The notes under the pieces are model-generated. The model was not told the origin of the DNA. It saw only the letters and a list, made by a program, of their open reading frames with translations, and ran no database searches. A program made the translations under genes and the position numbers. Of a stretch of 41,973 nt of DNA, positions 25,230 to 33,579 are shown in pieces; positions within the stretch are counted from its first letter, which is position 1, and the number at the start of each line of letters is the position of its first letter. The DNA is taken from assembly GCA_021162615.1 (NCBI GenBank), contig JAGGYH010000023.1, positions 1 through 41,973 on the forward strand. Direction: 5' to 3'. The stretch comes from Candidatus Aminicenantota bacterium (GTDB lineage Bacteria > Acidobacteriota > Aminicenantia > Aminicenantales > Aminicenantaceae).

Positions 25230-26831
25230 TTACTTTTCAGCTCCTTTTTTTCCTTTTCTCGCTTCATATATGCATGCGCGGAAAGAAATAATGACAGACA
25301 GTCCCGGATGTTTGACCTCCTCTTTAATGACCTCCACGTTTTCTTCCAGGTTCTTCTTCAGAGGCACAATCCTTCTTATATGCCTTAAATCAACTCCTAA
25401 TCCCCTGATGATATTTTCCAGTTTTTCCCCTGTCGCTACTGTGGGCTGACCTCCGGTCATCGCCACTGTTGAATTATCCAAAATAAGCACAGTCATATTC
25501 GTATCCCTAGAAGCCGCATCCAGAAGGGGGGTGATTCCGGAATGAATAAAAGTGGAATCCCCTATCACTCCGACAGAGGGATAAATACCTGCTTCTGCCC
25601 CACCCTTACTCATGGAGACACTTGCACCCATGCACACACATGTATCGACCGCATTATAGGGCGGCAGGGCTCCCAGTGTATAGCATCCAATATCGCTAAA
25701 AACAACCGCCTTAGGATAGGTTTCCAGAGCCTTGGTTAAAGCCTTTAAAGTATCTATATGAGGGCAGCCCTTGCACAATTGAGGGGGGCGGCCGGGAAGC
25801 CAGTCTGGTACAGAACTTCTCCCCTGAAGAGAAGCTAATCCCATGGCTTTTCTCGCCAAATCCGGATTGAGCTCCCCGGTTATAGGAAGAAGTCCGTCCA
25901 GCTTGCCCGATATCTTTTTACCTTTGATTCCGAAAAGACCCTTTATGTTTCTTTCTATGAAAGGATATCCTTCTTCAATGACCAAAATGTTGTCCACATG
26001 CCCCGCCAGTTCTTGAATAAGGCCGTGGGGAAGCGGATAAGCGGAAATCTTGAGAACGGATGGAGCCGGAGAGAGTTCATTTATATTCTCCATCACATAA
26101 TTGTAACCTATTCCTGAAGCGATGATTCCCAGTTTTTTGTTCTGTTTGTTAAGATCAAGCATATTAAAGGGAGAACCCTGAGAAAACTTCAACAGCATTT
26201 CCTGTTCCTTCATAAGAGAGGCAAATCTCCGCCGCGCATTCACAGGAAGAAGAGTCCAGTCTTTACCGGATGCCCTGTGTGTCTTGTTCTTTTCCCTTGC
26301 AGGCTTCTCCATTATCTGGCTTCTGCTGTGTGCCAGCCGGGTGACCATCCGGAGCACCACAGGTATATGAAAATATTCAGACAGGTCAAAGGCCTTCCTT
26401 GTCATATCATAGGCTTCCTGATGGGAGCTTGGTTCCAAACAAATGGTTTGTGCGAACTGCGCATAATAACGTGTGTCTTGTTCATTCTGGGAGCTGTGCA
26501 TTCCAGGGTCATCTGCCACCACCACCACAAGTCCCCCGTTTATCCGTGTGATACTGGAATTCATGAAGGGATCTGCCGCCACATTGAGTCCCACGTGCTT
26601 CATGGATACAAGAGCTCTCTTCCCTGCAAAGGAGACTCCGAGAGCTTCCTCATAGGCTACTTTTTCGTTGACACACCAGTTTGCATTGAAGCCCCCGCCA
26701 GCTGAAGCTTTAATCAAGTATTCCATGACTTCCGACGCCGGAGTCCCGGGATAAGAATATCCGGCTGTGATTCCCGCATGAACCGCACCTAAGGCAACGG
26801 CCTCATCTCCTAATAAAAGTTTGTTTTTCAT
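25230..26831 (-). CDS. iorA: indolepyruvate ferredoxin oxidoreductase, alpha subunit, lacking the C-terminal ferredoxin domain
   Basis: The 533-residue protein begins with the pyrimidine-binding domain (GDEAVALGAVHAGITAGYSY, PGTPASEVMEYL) and continues to the TPP-binding domain (LCKGCPHIDTLKALTKALET, FSDIGCYTLGALPPYNAVDT, IGDSTFIHSGITPLLDAA, LDNSTVAMTGGQPT). It ends at VIISFRACIYEARKGKKGAE. Family members usually run on to 600-650 residues with a two-cluster [4Fe-4S] ferredoxin domain after this point; none is present. A ferredoxin partner must then come from elsewhere, or the gene is truncated. AAGGA lies upstream of the ATG; a promoter is seen at 26930-26958. Confidence 0.88.
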   Translation of the reverse strand: MKNKLLLGDEAVALGAVHAGITAGYSYPGTPASEVMEYLIKASAGGGFNANWCVNEKVAYEEALGVSFAGKRALVSMKHVGLNVAADPFMNSSITRINGGLVVVVADDPGMHSSQNEQDTRYYAQFAQTICLEPSSHQEAYDMTRKAFDLSEYFHIPVVLRMVTRLAHSRSQIMEKPAREKNKTHRASGKDWTLLPVNARRRFASLMKEQEMLLKFSQGSPFNMLDLNKQNKKLGIIASGIGYNYVMENINELSPAPSVLKISAYPLPHGLIQELAGHVDNILVIEEGYPFIERNIKGLFGIKGKKISGKLDGLLPITGELNPDLARKAMGLASLQGRSSVPDWLPGRPPQLCKGCPHIDTLKALTKALETYPKAVVFSDIGCYTLGALPPYNAVDTCVCMGASVSMSKGGAEAGIYPSVGVIGDSTFIHSGITPLLDAASRDTNMTVLILDNSTVAMTGGQPTVATGEKLENIIRGLGVDLRHIRRIVPLKKNLEENVEVIKEEVKHPGLSVIISFRACIYEARKGKKGAEK

Positions 26832-26878
26832 GAAAATTTTCCTTCGTGTATTATCTGAGGCAAAGCATATAAATGTAT

Positions 26879-26917
26879 AAAATGAACATCGCCATTTTTT
26901 TATGAATAATTCAGGTT
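26879..26917 (-). repeat. 39-base repeat in the iorA leader, inverted partner of 21592-21631
   Basis: Read on the minus strand it is AACCTGAATTATTCAT, a run of A, then TGGCGATGTTCATTTT. It lies just after the predicted transcription start of the ior operon and shares its first 16 bases with the terminus of the large repeat. Confidence 0.75.
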
Positions 26918-26929
26918 AATAAAGAAAAT

Positions 26930-26958
26930 AGAATATAATCAAAACAAGCAAGTGTCAA
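26930..26958 (-). promoter_or_regulatory. promoter of the iorA-iorB-acd operon
   Basis: Minus strand TTGACA (26953-26958) with TATTCT (26930-26935) at 17-base spacing, or TATATT (26932-26937) at 15. The leader is about 90 bases and includes the 39-base repeat. Confidence 0.5.
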
Positions 26959-26985
26959 GATAAACGGGATGAGATTGATTAATTC

Positions 26986-27014
26986 TTACAATTTCTATAT
27001 ATTTATGTTAGAAT
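26986..27014 (+). promoter_or_regulatory. probable promoter of the Rrf2-type regulator gene, with a nearby inverted repeat
   Basis: TTACAA (26986-26991) and TAGAAT (27009-27014) are 17 bases apart. GATTG (27027-27031) and CAATC (27038-27042) form a short inverted repeat just after the expected start of transcription. It could be the regulator's own site, or a site shared with the divergent ior promoter. Evidence is weak. Confidence 0.35.
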
Positions 27015-27066
27015 AATTCAAATATTGATTGTTTTGGCAATCTTGATTCAATTATGAGGTCAAAAA

Positions 27067-27510
27067 ATGATTAGACTTTCCACAAAAGGCCGTTACGGAA
27101 CAAGACTGATGCTCAACCTGGCAAAGCACTACAGAAATAAAGACCATTCCATTGTATTGAAAAATCTCTCAAAAGAGGAAGATATCTCAATCCGGTATCT
27201 GGAACAAATCATTATCCCCCTCAAGCTGAACAAGCTGGTCAAAAGCATCAGGGGGGCCGGAGGCGGATATAAACTGGCAAGGCATCCATCAAAAATCAAA
27301 CTGACAGATATATTGAACGCTCTTGAGGGTCCCTGCTGTCTTGTCGAATGTGTGGAAGACGATGAATACTGTCAGCGTATTCCTGTCTGCGCAGTCCATG
27401 ATGTTTGGAAAGAAGCCAGCTCAATGCTCAAAAATTATTTCGAAAGCATTACTTTGGAAGACCTGATGAAGAGAGACGAAAAAAAGAATAAGAAAATAAA
27501 GGATAAGTAA
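27067..27510 (+). CDS. Rrf2-family transcriptional regulator (IscR-like)
   Basis: The 147-residue protein starts MIRLSTKGRYGTRLMLNLAK, the Rrf2 N-terminus, followed by the winged helix (ISIRYLEQIIIPLKLNKLVK, SIRGAGGGYKLARHPSKIKL). The cysteines that hold an iron-sulfur cluster in IscR and NsrR relatives have counterparts in GPCCLVECVEDDEYCQRIPV. It probably senses cluster status, oxygen or a redox signal. GAGG lies 7 bases before the ATG. The next gene follows after one base. The ior operon is divergent on its left, so both could share control. Confidence 0.88.
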   Translation: MIRLSTKGRYGTRLMLNLAKHYRNKDHSIVLKNLSKEEDISIRYLEQIIIPLKLNKLVKSIRGAGGGYKLARHPSKIKLTDILNALEGPCCLVECVEDDEYCQRIPVCAVHDVWKEASSMLKNYFESITLEDLMKRDEKKNKKIKDK

Positions 27511-27511
27511 A

Positions 27512-27805
27512 ATGATTATCGCATCTCTGGCCATTTTCCCTACCAGCGAAGGGGCATCCGTCAGCAAATATGTGAAGGAAGTGATAAAAATCATTGAAAG
27601 CTCAGGATTGAAAAGCTACACAGGCGGCATGTCCACGACCATAGAAGCTCCGGATCTGAAAAGTTTATTTGATGTCATTGAAAAAACCCACAAAAAGCTA
27701 GTTGACATGAATGTGAAACGGATCCATGTTGACCTTCACATAGACCACCGGTTGGATAAAGACTCATCCGTAGATAAAAAGCTCCGCTCTATCGGAAAAA
27801 AATAG
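27512..27805 (+). CDS. MTH1187/YqgV-type thiamine-binding protein
   Basis: The 97-residue protein matches the UPF0045 family: MIIASLAIFPTSEGASVSKY at the start, YTGGMSTTIEAPDLKSLFDV in the middle and RIHVDLHIDHRLDKDSSVDK near the end. Members form tetramers and bind thiamine-like ligands. It starts one base after the Rrf2 gene (TAA-A-ATG) and is clearly co-transcribed. Its function in the cell is not settled. Confidence 0.85.
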   Translation: MIIASLAIFPTSEGASVSKYVKEVIKIIESSGLKSYTGGMSTTIEAPDLKSLFDVIEKTHKKLVDMNVKRIHVDLHIDHRLDKDSSVDKKLRSIGKK

Positions 27806-27810
27806 AGCGG
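27784..27810. terminator. hairpin between the convergent thiamine-binding and mnmA genes
   Basis: CCGCTCTAT (27784-27792) and ATAGAGCGG (27802-27810) are perfectly complementary around a 9-base loop. The hairpin spans the stop of the first gene and lies 4 bases from the mnmA stop. It lacks a downstream run of T, so termination is likely but not assured. Confidence 0.4.
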
Positions 27811-27814
27811 CCTC

Positions 27815-28894
27815 TTAGGATTGATCCCTGATAATGGTCCCGCCCCCTAAGAGTGTATCCCCTTTATAAAAAACGACTGCCTGTCCCGGGGTCACAGCTC
27901 TCTGCGGCTTGCTGAATTCAACCTGAACCATCCCCGAACCGTTTGGGCTCACAACAGCCTCCTGCGCTCTATGTTTGTATCTTATCTGAGCTTTTACTAA
28001 AAGAGAAGATTCTAATATTTGGCCTGATATCCAGTTGAGATGGATGGCTTTAAATGTTTTTTTATAAAGGCTTCCCTCAGGTCCTACGATAACAGCATTT
28101 TTTCTGGGGTCTATATCTAAAACATAGAGAGGATGGGGAGCGGATAGGCGAAGGCCTCTGCGCTGGCCTATGGTGAATCGGGCATATCCCCGGTGCTTTC
28201 CAAGAACATTCCCCTCTTTATCCGTTATGGGGCCTTCAGCAAACCCAGTCAATGTTTTTTCCTTCATAAAACCCACATAGTCACTATCGGGTATAAAACA
28301 GATTTCCTGACTTTCTTTTTGATGAGCTGCGGGAAGATCGAGTGTCTCTGCCTTCTCTATAACCTGGGCTTTGCTCATATCCCCGAGGGGCAGCAGAGTC
28401 CGTGATATATGTTTCTGGGATAAAAGATAAAGAAAATAAGACTGGTCCTTTTTCTTGTCCGCAGCTCTTTTTATATAAGACCTGCCGGTTTCCAGATCCC
28501 TGCCGATCCTCGCATAGTGTCCGGTCGCTATATAAGAAGCTCCGATCTTCCGGCTCTCTGTTAAAAGTGTGTCGAATTTCATATAAGGATTGCATACCAC
28601 ACAGGGATTAGGTGTATTGCCAAGAGTGTATCCTTTTATGAAGTAATTGATAACCTTTTTGTGAAACTGCCTACTTAAGTCAATGGTGTAGTGCTCAATA
28701 CCCAGGGAAGCTGCAGCCCCAGCAGATTTTTCCTCTGATACAGGATCATTTTTTCCAGCTGTTCGAGGCAAAAATTTCATATAGATCCCTACTACCTCAA
28801 AACCCTTTTGTTTCAATATGGCCGCTGCGACCGAGGAATCGACCCCGCCGCTTAAGGCCACCAACACTTTCTTCCTGTTATTCATATTATTCAT
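27815..28894 (-). CDS. mnmA: tRNA-specific 2-thiouridylase MnmA
   Basis: The protein (about 359 residues) has the ATP-pyrophosphatase loop VALSGGVDSSVAAAILKQ, the first catalytic cysteine in TLGNTPNPCVVCNPYMKFD, and the second in AHQKESQEICFIPDSDYVGF. It thiolates U34 of tRNA-Lys, -Glu and -Gln in the cytoplasm. The start is uncertain: ATGs at 28909, 28894 and 28885 are in frame. I chose 28894 because AGG lies 8 bases upstream. The first codons (ATGAATAAT) and the upstream bases belong to the end of the dispersed repeat, so the repeat has supplied or overlaps the translation start. Confidence 0.92.
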   Translation of the reverse strand: MNNMNNRKKVLVALSGGVDSSVAAAILKQKGFEVVGIYMKFLPRTAGKNDPVSEEKSAGAAASLGIEHYTIDLSRQFHKKVINYFIKGYTLGNTPNPCVVCNPYMKFDTLLTESRKIGASYIATGHYARIGRDLETGRSYIKRAADKKKDQSYFLYLLSQKHISRTLLPLGDMSKAQVIEKAETLDLPAAHQKESQEICFIPDSDYVGFMKEKTLTGFAEGPITDKEGNVLGKHRGYARFTIGQRRGLRLSAPHPLYVLDIDPRKNAVIVGPEGSLYKKTFKAIHLNWISGQILESSLLVKAQIRYKHRAQEAVVSPNGSGMVQVEFSKPQRAVTPGQAVVFYKGDTLLGGGTIIRDQS

Positions 28895-29177
28895 AAAATC
28901 AGCCTGCATACCTCATCCATTCTCTCGTGAATGATTATCTTTTAATGTAATCATGTAAACAAAACTATGTTTATCTCTTTGTTTTTGTTTTATATTTAAA
29001 TTTAATGCAGCCTGATTTTACCTTACAGGCGAGCCGATCTCACCACATCTGCTTCGTTGCAGGGCATTCGCGGTGAAGGACCACAGCTTCATACCCTGCG
29101 CCTCGCATCTGCTGCAACCTCGACTCGTGAATAATCAAGCTCTAATAGTGAAATCAGCCTGCATACCTCATCCATTC
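28887..29177 (-). repeat. dispersed structured repeat, copy 2, with an extra partial end
   Basis: On the minus strand the core (29134 down to 29011) matches copies 1 and 3. Its stem is GCAGGGTAT (29099-29091) with ATGCCCTGC (29067-29059), so two pairs changed from A-T to G-C on both sides relative to the other copies. A second stem, TAAAATCAG-G-CTGCAT with ATGCAGGCTGATTTTA, has one mismatch. The AT-rich stretch containing AGAGATAAAC is also shared with copy 1. A 27-base direct repeat, AAATCAGCCTGCATACCTCA..., occurs at 28896-28922 and 29151-29177, the second being a partial extra end. No ORF is seen in the roughly 390-base gap. Confidence 0.8.
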
Positions 29178-29301
29178 ATCGTTTCTATATTACTATAAAA
29201 CCAATCATGAATGTAACGAAATGATGATCCTGTTCATATCTTTCATTAAATCCGCAATTATGATAAAATTTTTTTAGTTCATCACATAATAAGGAGTTAC
29301 C

Positions 29302-30051
29302 ATGTCAGGACATTCAAAATGGCATTCCATTAAACATAAAAAAGCTGCCCAGGATGCAAAAAGAGGAAAAATGTTCACGAAAATCATCAAAGAAATATCT
29401 GTTTCCGCACGCATGAAAGGTGGAGATCCTGATAAAAATCCAAGACTGCGCCAGGCTATAGATCATGCCAAGTCTGTCAACATGCCCGCTGACAACATAG
29501 ACAGGGCCATAAAAAAAGGGACCGGTGAACTGGAAGGTATCAACTACGAAGAAATAACCTATGAAGGTTATGCCCCGGGCGGAGTCGCTGTTTTTATTGA
29601 AACGCTGACCGACAACAAAAACCGCACTGTCTCTGAATTAAGACACATTTTCTCCAAACACGGAGGCAATATCGGCGAATCGGGATGTGTGTCATGGATG
29701 TTCGACAGGAAAGGATATATCGTAGTAGCCAAATCAGAAGTCTCTGAAGACCATCTGATGAATCTTATTCTGGAAGCAGGGGCTGAAGACATGAGAGACG
29801 ATGGAAGCAATTGGGAGATCATCACATCTCCAAAAGACTATGACTCAGTAAACAAGTCGCTCAAAGAGAACAAAATAGAAATGGATACTTCCAGCATCAG
29901 CTATATCCCGCAGAACTATGTCAAACTGGAGGGCAAAAAAGCGCAGCAGTGCCTCAATCTGATCGAAGAACTCGAAGATCATGACGATGTCCAGAACGTC
30001 TGGGCTAATTTTGATATTGACGAAAAAGAAATCGAGGAGTATTCCCAGTAA
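29302..30051 (+). CDS. yebC: YebC/TACO1-family protein
   Basis: The 249-residue protein begins MSGHSKWHSIKHKKAAQDAK, the invariant start of the family. It continues with GGDPDKNPRLRQAIDHAKSV, NMPADNIDRAIKKGTGE and YEGYAPGGVAVFIETLTDNK, and spans all three domains to the usual length. Family members have been described as transcription regulators, and more recently as ribosome-associated factors. AAGGAG precedes the ATG. It heads the ruvC-ruvA-ruvB-queA cluster, a common arrangement in bacteria. Confidence 0.95.
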   Translation: MSGHSKWHSIKHKKAAQDAKRGKMFTKIIKEISVSARMKGGDPDKNPRLRQAIDHAKSVNMPADNIDRAIKKGTGELEGINYEEITYEGYAPGGVAVFIETLTDNKNRTVSELRHIFSKHGGNIGESGCVSWMFDRKGYIVVAKSEVSEDHLMNLILEAGAEDMRDDGSNWEIITSPKDYDSVNKSLKENKIEMDTSSISYIPQNYVKLEGKKAQQCLNLIEELEDHDDVQNVWANFDIDEKEIEEYSQ

Positions 30052-30115
30052 AGAACCCTAATGAGACTGCCGTATATCTCAAAAGCTGTAATGACATTTA
30101 AACATTAAGGAGCCC

Positions 30116-30610
30116 ATGAAAATTCTAGGAATCGATCCCAGTTTGAGATCAACCGGATACGGAATTATCGAACAGGACGACCGGGCACCGAGGGTCATAA
30201 AATACGGAGTGATAAAACCTTCTCAAAAAGCACTATTCCTTGACAAACTCAATGAAATAAAGACAGAGCTCGATTCCATAATAAAAACCTATGGTCCGGA
30301 TGAAATCGCTATAGAAAATCTCTTCTACGCCAGAAACATTAAAACCGCCATTACACTGGGTCAAGTCAGGGGAGCCGTTCTTATAGCCGTAGCTTCCAAT
30401 CAATGCCCCCTTTATGAATATTCCGCATTGGAAATAAAAAAAGCGGTGACAGGATACGGCCGGGCTGACAAAAATCAAGTCCAGATCATGATCAAGACGC
30501 TTCTTCATATTCAGGATGAAAATATGGAAGAGGATGCCTCTGATGCTCTGGCTGCGGCCTTCTGCCACCTTAATTCCAGAATTTTTCTTGACAGAATCAA
30601 AGGAACATAA
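30116..30610 (+). CDS. ruvC: Holliday junction endonuclease RuvC
   Basis: The 164-residue protein has the four catalytic acids of RuvC: D7 in ILGIDPSLRSTGYGI, E near 66 in DEIAIENLFYARN, and two aspartates in EDASDALAAAFCHLN. It cuts Holliday junctions symmetrically in concert with RuvAB. AAGGAG precedes the ATG at 30116. It lies 64 bases after yebC and 23 bases before ruvA. Confidence 0.95.
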   Translation: MKILGIDPSLRSTGYGIIEQDDRAPRVIKYGVIKPSQKALFLDKLNEIKTELDSIIKTYGPDEIAIENLFYARNIKTAITLGQVRGAVLIAVASNQCPLYEYSALEIKKAVTGYGRADKNQVQIMIKTLLHIQDENMEEDASDALAAAFCHLNSRIFLDRIKGT

Positions 30611-30633
30611 AACTATATACACAAGGCAACACC

Positions 30634-31221
30634 ATGATATCCTATCTCAAAGGCATTCTGATAAATAAAAATCCCGAAGAAGCTGTGCTGGATATTCAGG
30701 GAGTGGGATACTGCGCGGGAATACCTTTGTCAACCTATCTTGAACTGGGGGAAATCGGCGATGAGACCGAACTTCATATCTACACACACCTAACAGATAC
30801 ATCTATTTCTCTTTACGGTTTCTTAACAAAAAAAGAAAAAGAGCTGTTCCTGAAACTCATAAGCATATCTGGTATAGGCCCGAAAATAGCCTTGAACATA
30901 CTCTCGGGAATCGGTGTTTCCGACCTTGAGGAATCCATAAAAAAAAGCGATATAGACAGGATATCCCTGGTTCCCGGAATAGGCAGAAAGACAGCCATGC
31001 GCATCGCACTGGAGCTCCAGGGGAAGCTTGCGGATAAAGAAAAAATACTGTCCGCAGGAATATCAAAAGAAAAAGAGGAGCTGCTCTCTGCTCTGACCAA
31101 TTTGGGATTTAAAAGAAAAGAAGTCTCTGAAACCGTTGACCAGACCATAAAAAAGCTGGGAAAAGAAGCGGGATTTGAAAAACTGCTTAAAGAAAGCCTA
31201 AGGAGGCTTGCAAAAATATAA
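30634..31221 (+). CDS. ruvA: Holliday junction branch-migration protein RuvA
   Basis: The 195-residue product has the OB-fold N-terminus (MISYLKGILINKNPEEAVLD, then HIYTHLTDTSISLYGF). Two helix-hairpin-helix motifs follow (ISGIGPKIALNILSGI and VPGIGRKTAMRIALEL), then the flexible linker and C-terminal domain III (LLSALTNLGFKRKEVSETVD). It binds the four-way junction and loads RuvB. A 157-base gap without a recognisable gene separates it from ruvB. Confidence 0.95.
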   Translation: MISYLKGILINKNPEEAVLDIQGVGYCAGIPLSTYLELGEIGDETELHIYTHLTDTSISLYGFLTKKEKELFLKLISISGIGPKIALNILSGIGVSDLEESIKKSDIDRISLVPGIGRKTAMRIALELQGKLADKEKILSAGISKEKEELLSALTNLGFKRKEVSETVDQTIKKLGKEAGFEKLLKESLRRLAKI

Positions 31222-31378
31222 TCTTCTTCCCCCCCCTCTCTTTTTGTTGAGAAATCCCATGAGACCAAAATACCGGAGTATGGATTTATCTTGAAAAAAA
31301 GCCCAAAATAAGATATACGATTGTATAAAGACTGAAAACGGCAAAGAAGAGAACACAAAGAGAAAGACAAGAGCAACC

Positions 31379-32434
31379 ATGAAAAAGGGACAAAATATCA
31401 ATGCGATACTCAATCCCGTCCGGACAAAAGAGGACCTCAAATTCGAAGACAATCTCCGTCCTATGACATTCGGCGAATTTATCGGCCAGGAGACCACAAA
31501 AAAGAAGCTGAACATATTCATAAAAGCGGCTTTAAAAAGAAAAGACAGCCTAGACCATGTGCTCCTATACGGACCTCCAGGCCTCGGGAAAACAAGTCTT
31601 GCTTTCATCATTGCCAAACAAATGGGAGTGGGGATAAAGCCCACATCGGGTCCGGTCATAGAAAAAATCGGCGACCTTTCTGCGATACTGACAAATCTGC
31701 AGAACAAGGAAGTCCTTTTTATCGATGAGATCCACCGCCTCCATCCGTCAGTGGAAGAAATCCTATATTCTGCCATGGAAGACTACAGTCTTGATATCCT
31801 TATAGGACAAGGGCCCAGTGCGCGGAGTCATAAACTCAAACTCAAAAAATTTACACTCATTGGAGCCACCACCCGAGCCGGACATATCACCCCTCCTTTA
31901 AGAAGCCGGTTCGGCATCATCAACCGGCTCGACTTCTATGATGAAAAGTATCTGAAAGACATAATCAAACGGTCTGCCTCCATTTTAAACGTAAGCATCA
32001 CAGACCAGGGAGCAGCTCAGATAGCCAAAAGGTCCAGGGGTACTCCCAGGGTCGCCAACAGGCTTCTGAGAAGAGTCAGGGACTATGCGGATGTCATTGC
32101 AGATGGGAAAATCACCTCTGAAGAAGCTGTTAACGCCCTTGACATGATGGAAGTGGACTCCATGGGGCTGGATGACGTAGACAGGAAAATCCTCTCAACC
32201 ATAATAGAAAATTTCTCAGGCGGGCCTGTTGGAATCAATACCATATCCGCAGCCATAGACGAAGATAAAGACACCATAGAATCCATCTACGAACCCTTTC
32301 TCATGCGCATTGGATTTCTTGAAAGGACCACAAGAGGGCGCTGTTCCACACAAAAAGCTTGCGAACATCTGGGATACAAAAAAAGTTCTTCAAATCCTCA
32401 AAAAAATCTCTTCGATAAAGATCAAAAATCATGA
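31379..32434 (+). CDS. ruvB: Holliday junction helicase RuvB
   Basis: The 351-residue AAA+ protein shows [12 protein letters not shown] at the N-terminus, Walker [13 protein letters not shown], Walker [17 protein letters not shown], sensor 1 [19 protein letters not shown], and the C-terminal winged helix with [20 protein letters not shown]. It drives branch migration with RuvA. The ribosome binding site is weak (GAGAAAGACAAGAG upstream), so the start at 31379 is probable rather than certain. queA follows after 32 bases. Confidence 0.95.
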   Translation: MKKGQNINAILNPVRTKEDLKFEDNLRPMTFGEFIGQETTKKKLNIFIKAALKRKDSLDHVLLYGPPGLGKTSLAFIIAKQMGVGIKPTSGPVIEKIGDLSAILTNLQNKEVLFIDEIHRLHPSVEEILYSAMEDYSLDILIGQGPSARSHKLKLKKFTLIGATTRAGHITPPLRSRFGIINRLDFYDEKYLKDIIKRSASILNVSITDQGAAQIAKRSRGTPRVANRLLRRVRDYADVIADGKITSEEAVNALDMMEVDSMGLDDVDRKILSTIIENFSGGPVGINTISAAIDEDKDTIESIYEPFLMRIGFLERTTRGRCSTQKACEHLGYKKSSSNPQKNLFDKDQKS

Positions 32435-32466
32435 TCTGTCCCTGAACATCTGCAAAGAAATTTCAA

Positions 32467-33498
32467 ATGGAATTGAAAGATTTTGATTTTAAGCTTCCAA
32501 AAGAACTGATCGCCCAAAAGCCGCTTCCCCAAAGAGACCAATCCCGCATGATGGTGGTCCACAGAGAAAAAAACAAAATCACGCATGCGAAGTTCACTGA
32601 CTTTCCTAACTACCTGCAAAAAAACAATTTACTGGTCCTTAATAACACCAGGGTCATACCTGCCAGAACGTGGGGGAAAAAAGGTGATAAGGAAATAGAG
32701 TTTCTTTTCTTAAAAAAAACAGACCATAAAGCCTGGGAAGTTCTGTGCCGGCCGGCAAAAAAACTGAAACCCGGAGATAAGATCGTGTTTTCCTCCTCTC
32801 TTGAAGGGGAAGTCATAAAAAAAGGGCCGGAAGGACGGCGTGTTCTGCGTTTTTTATCAGATAATGTGCTTGAAGAATTGAAAAAAATCGGCTTTGCCCC
32901 CCTGCCTCCTTATATAAAAAGAGGGAAATCCGAAACAAATTTAAAAGCAGCTGACCTCGAAAGGTACCAGACAGTATATGCGCAGGAACAGGGGTCCATT
33001 GCCGCTCCCACAGCCGGGCTCCATTTCACAGACGAGATTTTAAATAAAATAAAAAAAAGAAAAATTCCTTTCACCTATATCACTCTGGATGTCGGTCTTG
33101 CCACGTTCAAGCCGGTGAGGGTAAAAAACATAAGAAATCACCGGATGCTCACAGAAGATTATTCTATCAGTGAACAGTCAGCCCGGATGATCACAAAAGC
33201 CAAACAGGAATCAACCCCAGTGGTCTCAGTGGGCACCACTACGGTGAGGGCCCTGGAAAGTGCGGCCGGAAAATGCGGGATAAAATCAGGTCATTCCTCA
33301 ACAAATCTTTTTATTTACCCAGGATACCAATTTAAAATCGTAGACAGACTATTGACCAATTTTCATCTGCCCTGCTCAACGCTGCTTATGCTCACCGCTT
33401 CATTTACAGGATACGAGCTGCTCATGAAAGCTTATGAGGAAGCGGTAAGGGAGAAATACAGATTTTTCAGCTACGGCGACTGCATGTATATTATATGA
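32467..33498 (+). CDS. queA: tRNA preQ1(34) S-adenosylmethionine ribosyltransferase-isomerase QueA
   Basis: The 343-residue protein begins MELKDFDFKLPKELIAQKPL and contains LLVLNNTRVIPARTWGKK, GSIAAPTAGLHFTDEIL, FTYITLDVGLATFKPVR and TNLFIYPGYQFKIVDRLLTN, all family signatures. It transfers the ribosyl part of S-adenosylmethionine to preQ1 in the tRNA wobble position, making epoxyqueuosine. It closes the yebC-ruvCAB cluster. Confidence 0.95.
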   Translation: MELKDFDFKLPKELIAQKPLPQRDQSRMMVVHREKNKITHAKFTDFPNYLQKNNLLVLNNTRVIPARTWGKKGDKEIEFLFLKKTDHKAWEVLCRPAKKLKPGDKIVFSSSLEGEVIKKGPEGRRVLRFLSDNVLEELKKIGFAPLPPYIKRGKSETNLKAADLERYQTVYAQEQGSIAAPTAGLHFTDEILNKIKKRKIPFTYITLDVGLATFKPVRVKNIRNHRMLTEDYSISEQSARMITKAKQESTPVVSVGTTTVRALESAAGKCGIKSGHSSTNLFIYPGYQFKIVDRLLTNFHLPCSTLLMLTASFTGYELLMKAYEEAVREKYRFFSYGDCMYII

Positions 33499-33517
33499 AA
33501 TGAAGTATCTTTTTATT

Positions 33518-33546
33518 TTGACAAAAGGGGCATCTTATCATATAAA
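33518..33546 (+). promoter_or_regulatory. consensus promoter of the 118-residue unknown gene
   Basis: TTGACA (33518-33523), 17-base spacer, TATAAA (33541-33546). The start codon at 33580 follows after a short leader. Confidence 0.6.
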
Positions 33547-33579
33547 GAGATAAAATAACCTAAAAAAGGATGTATCCGG

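Noticed and set aside
28895-29177. CRISPR array from the direct repeats near 28.9-29.2 kb
   Set aside because: Only two 27-base direct repeats occur, more than 200 bases apart, and they belong to the dispersed repeat element.
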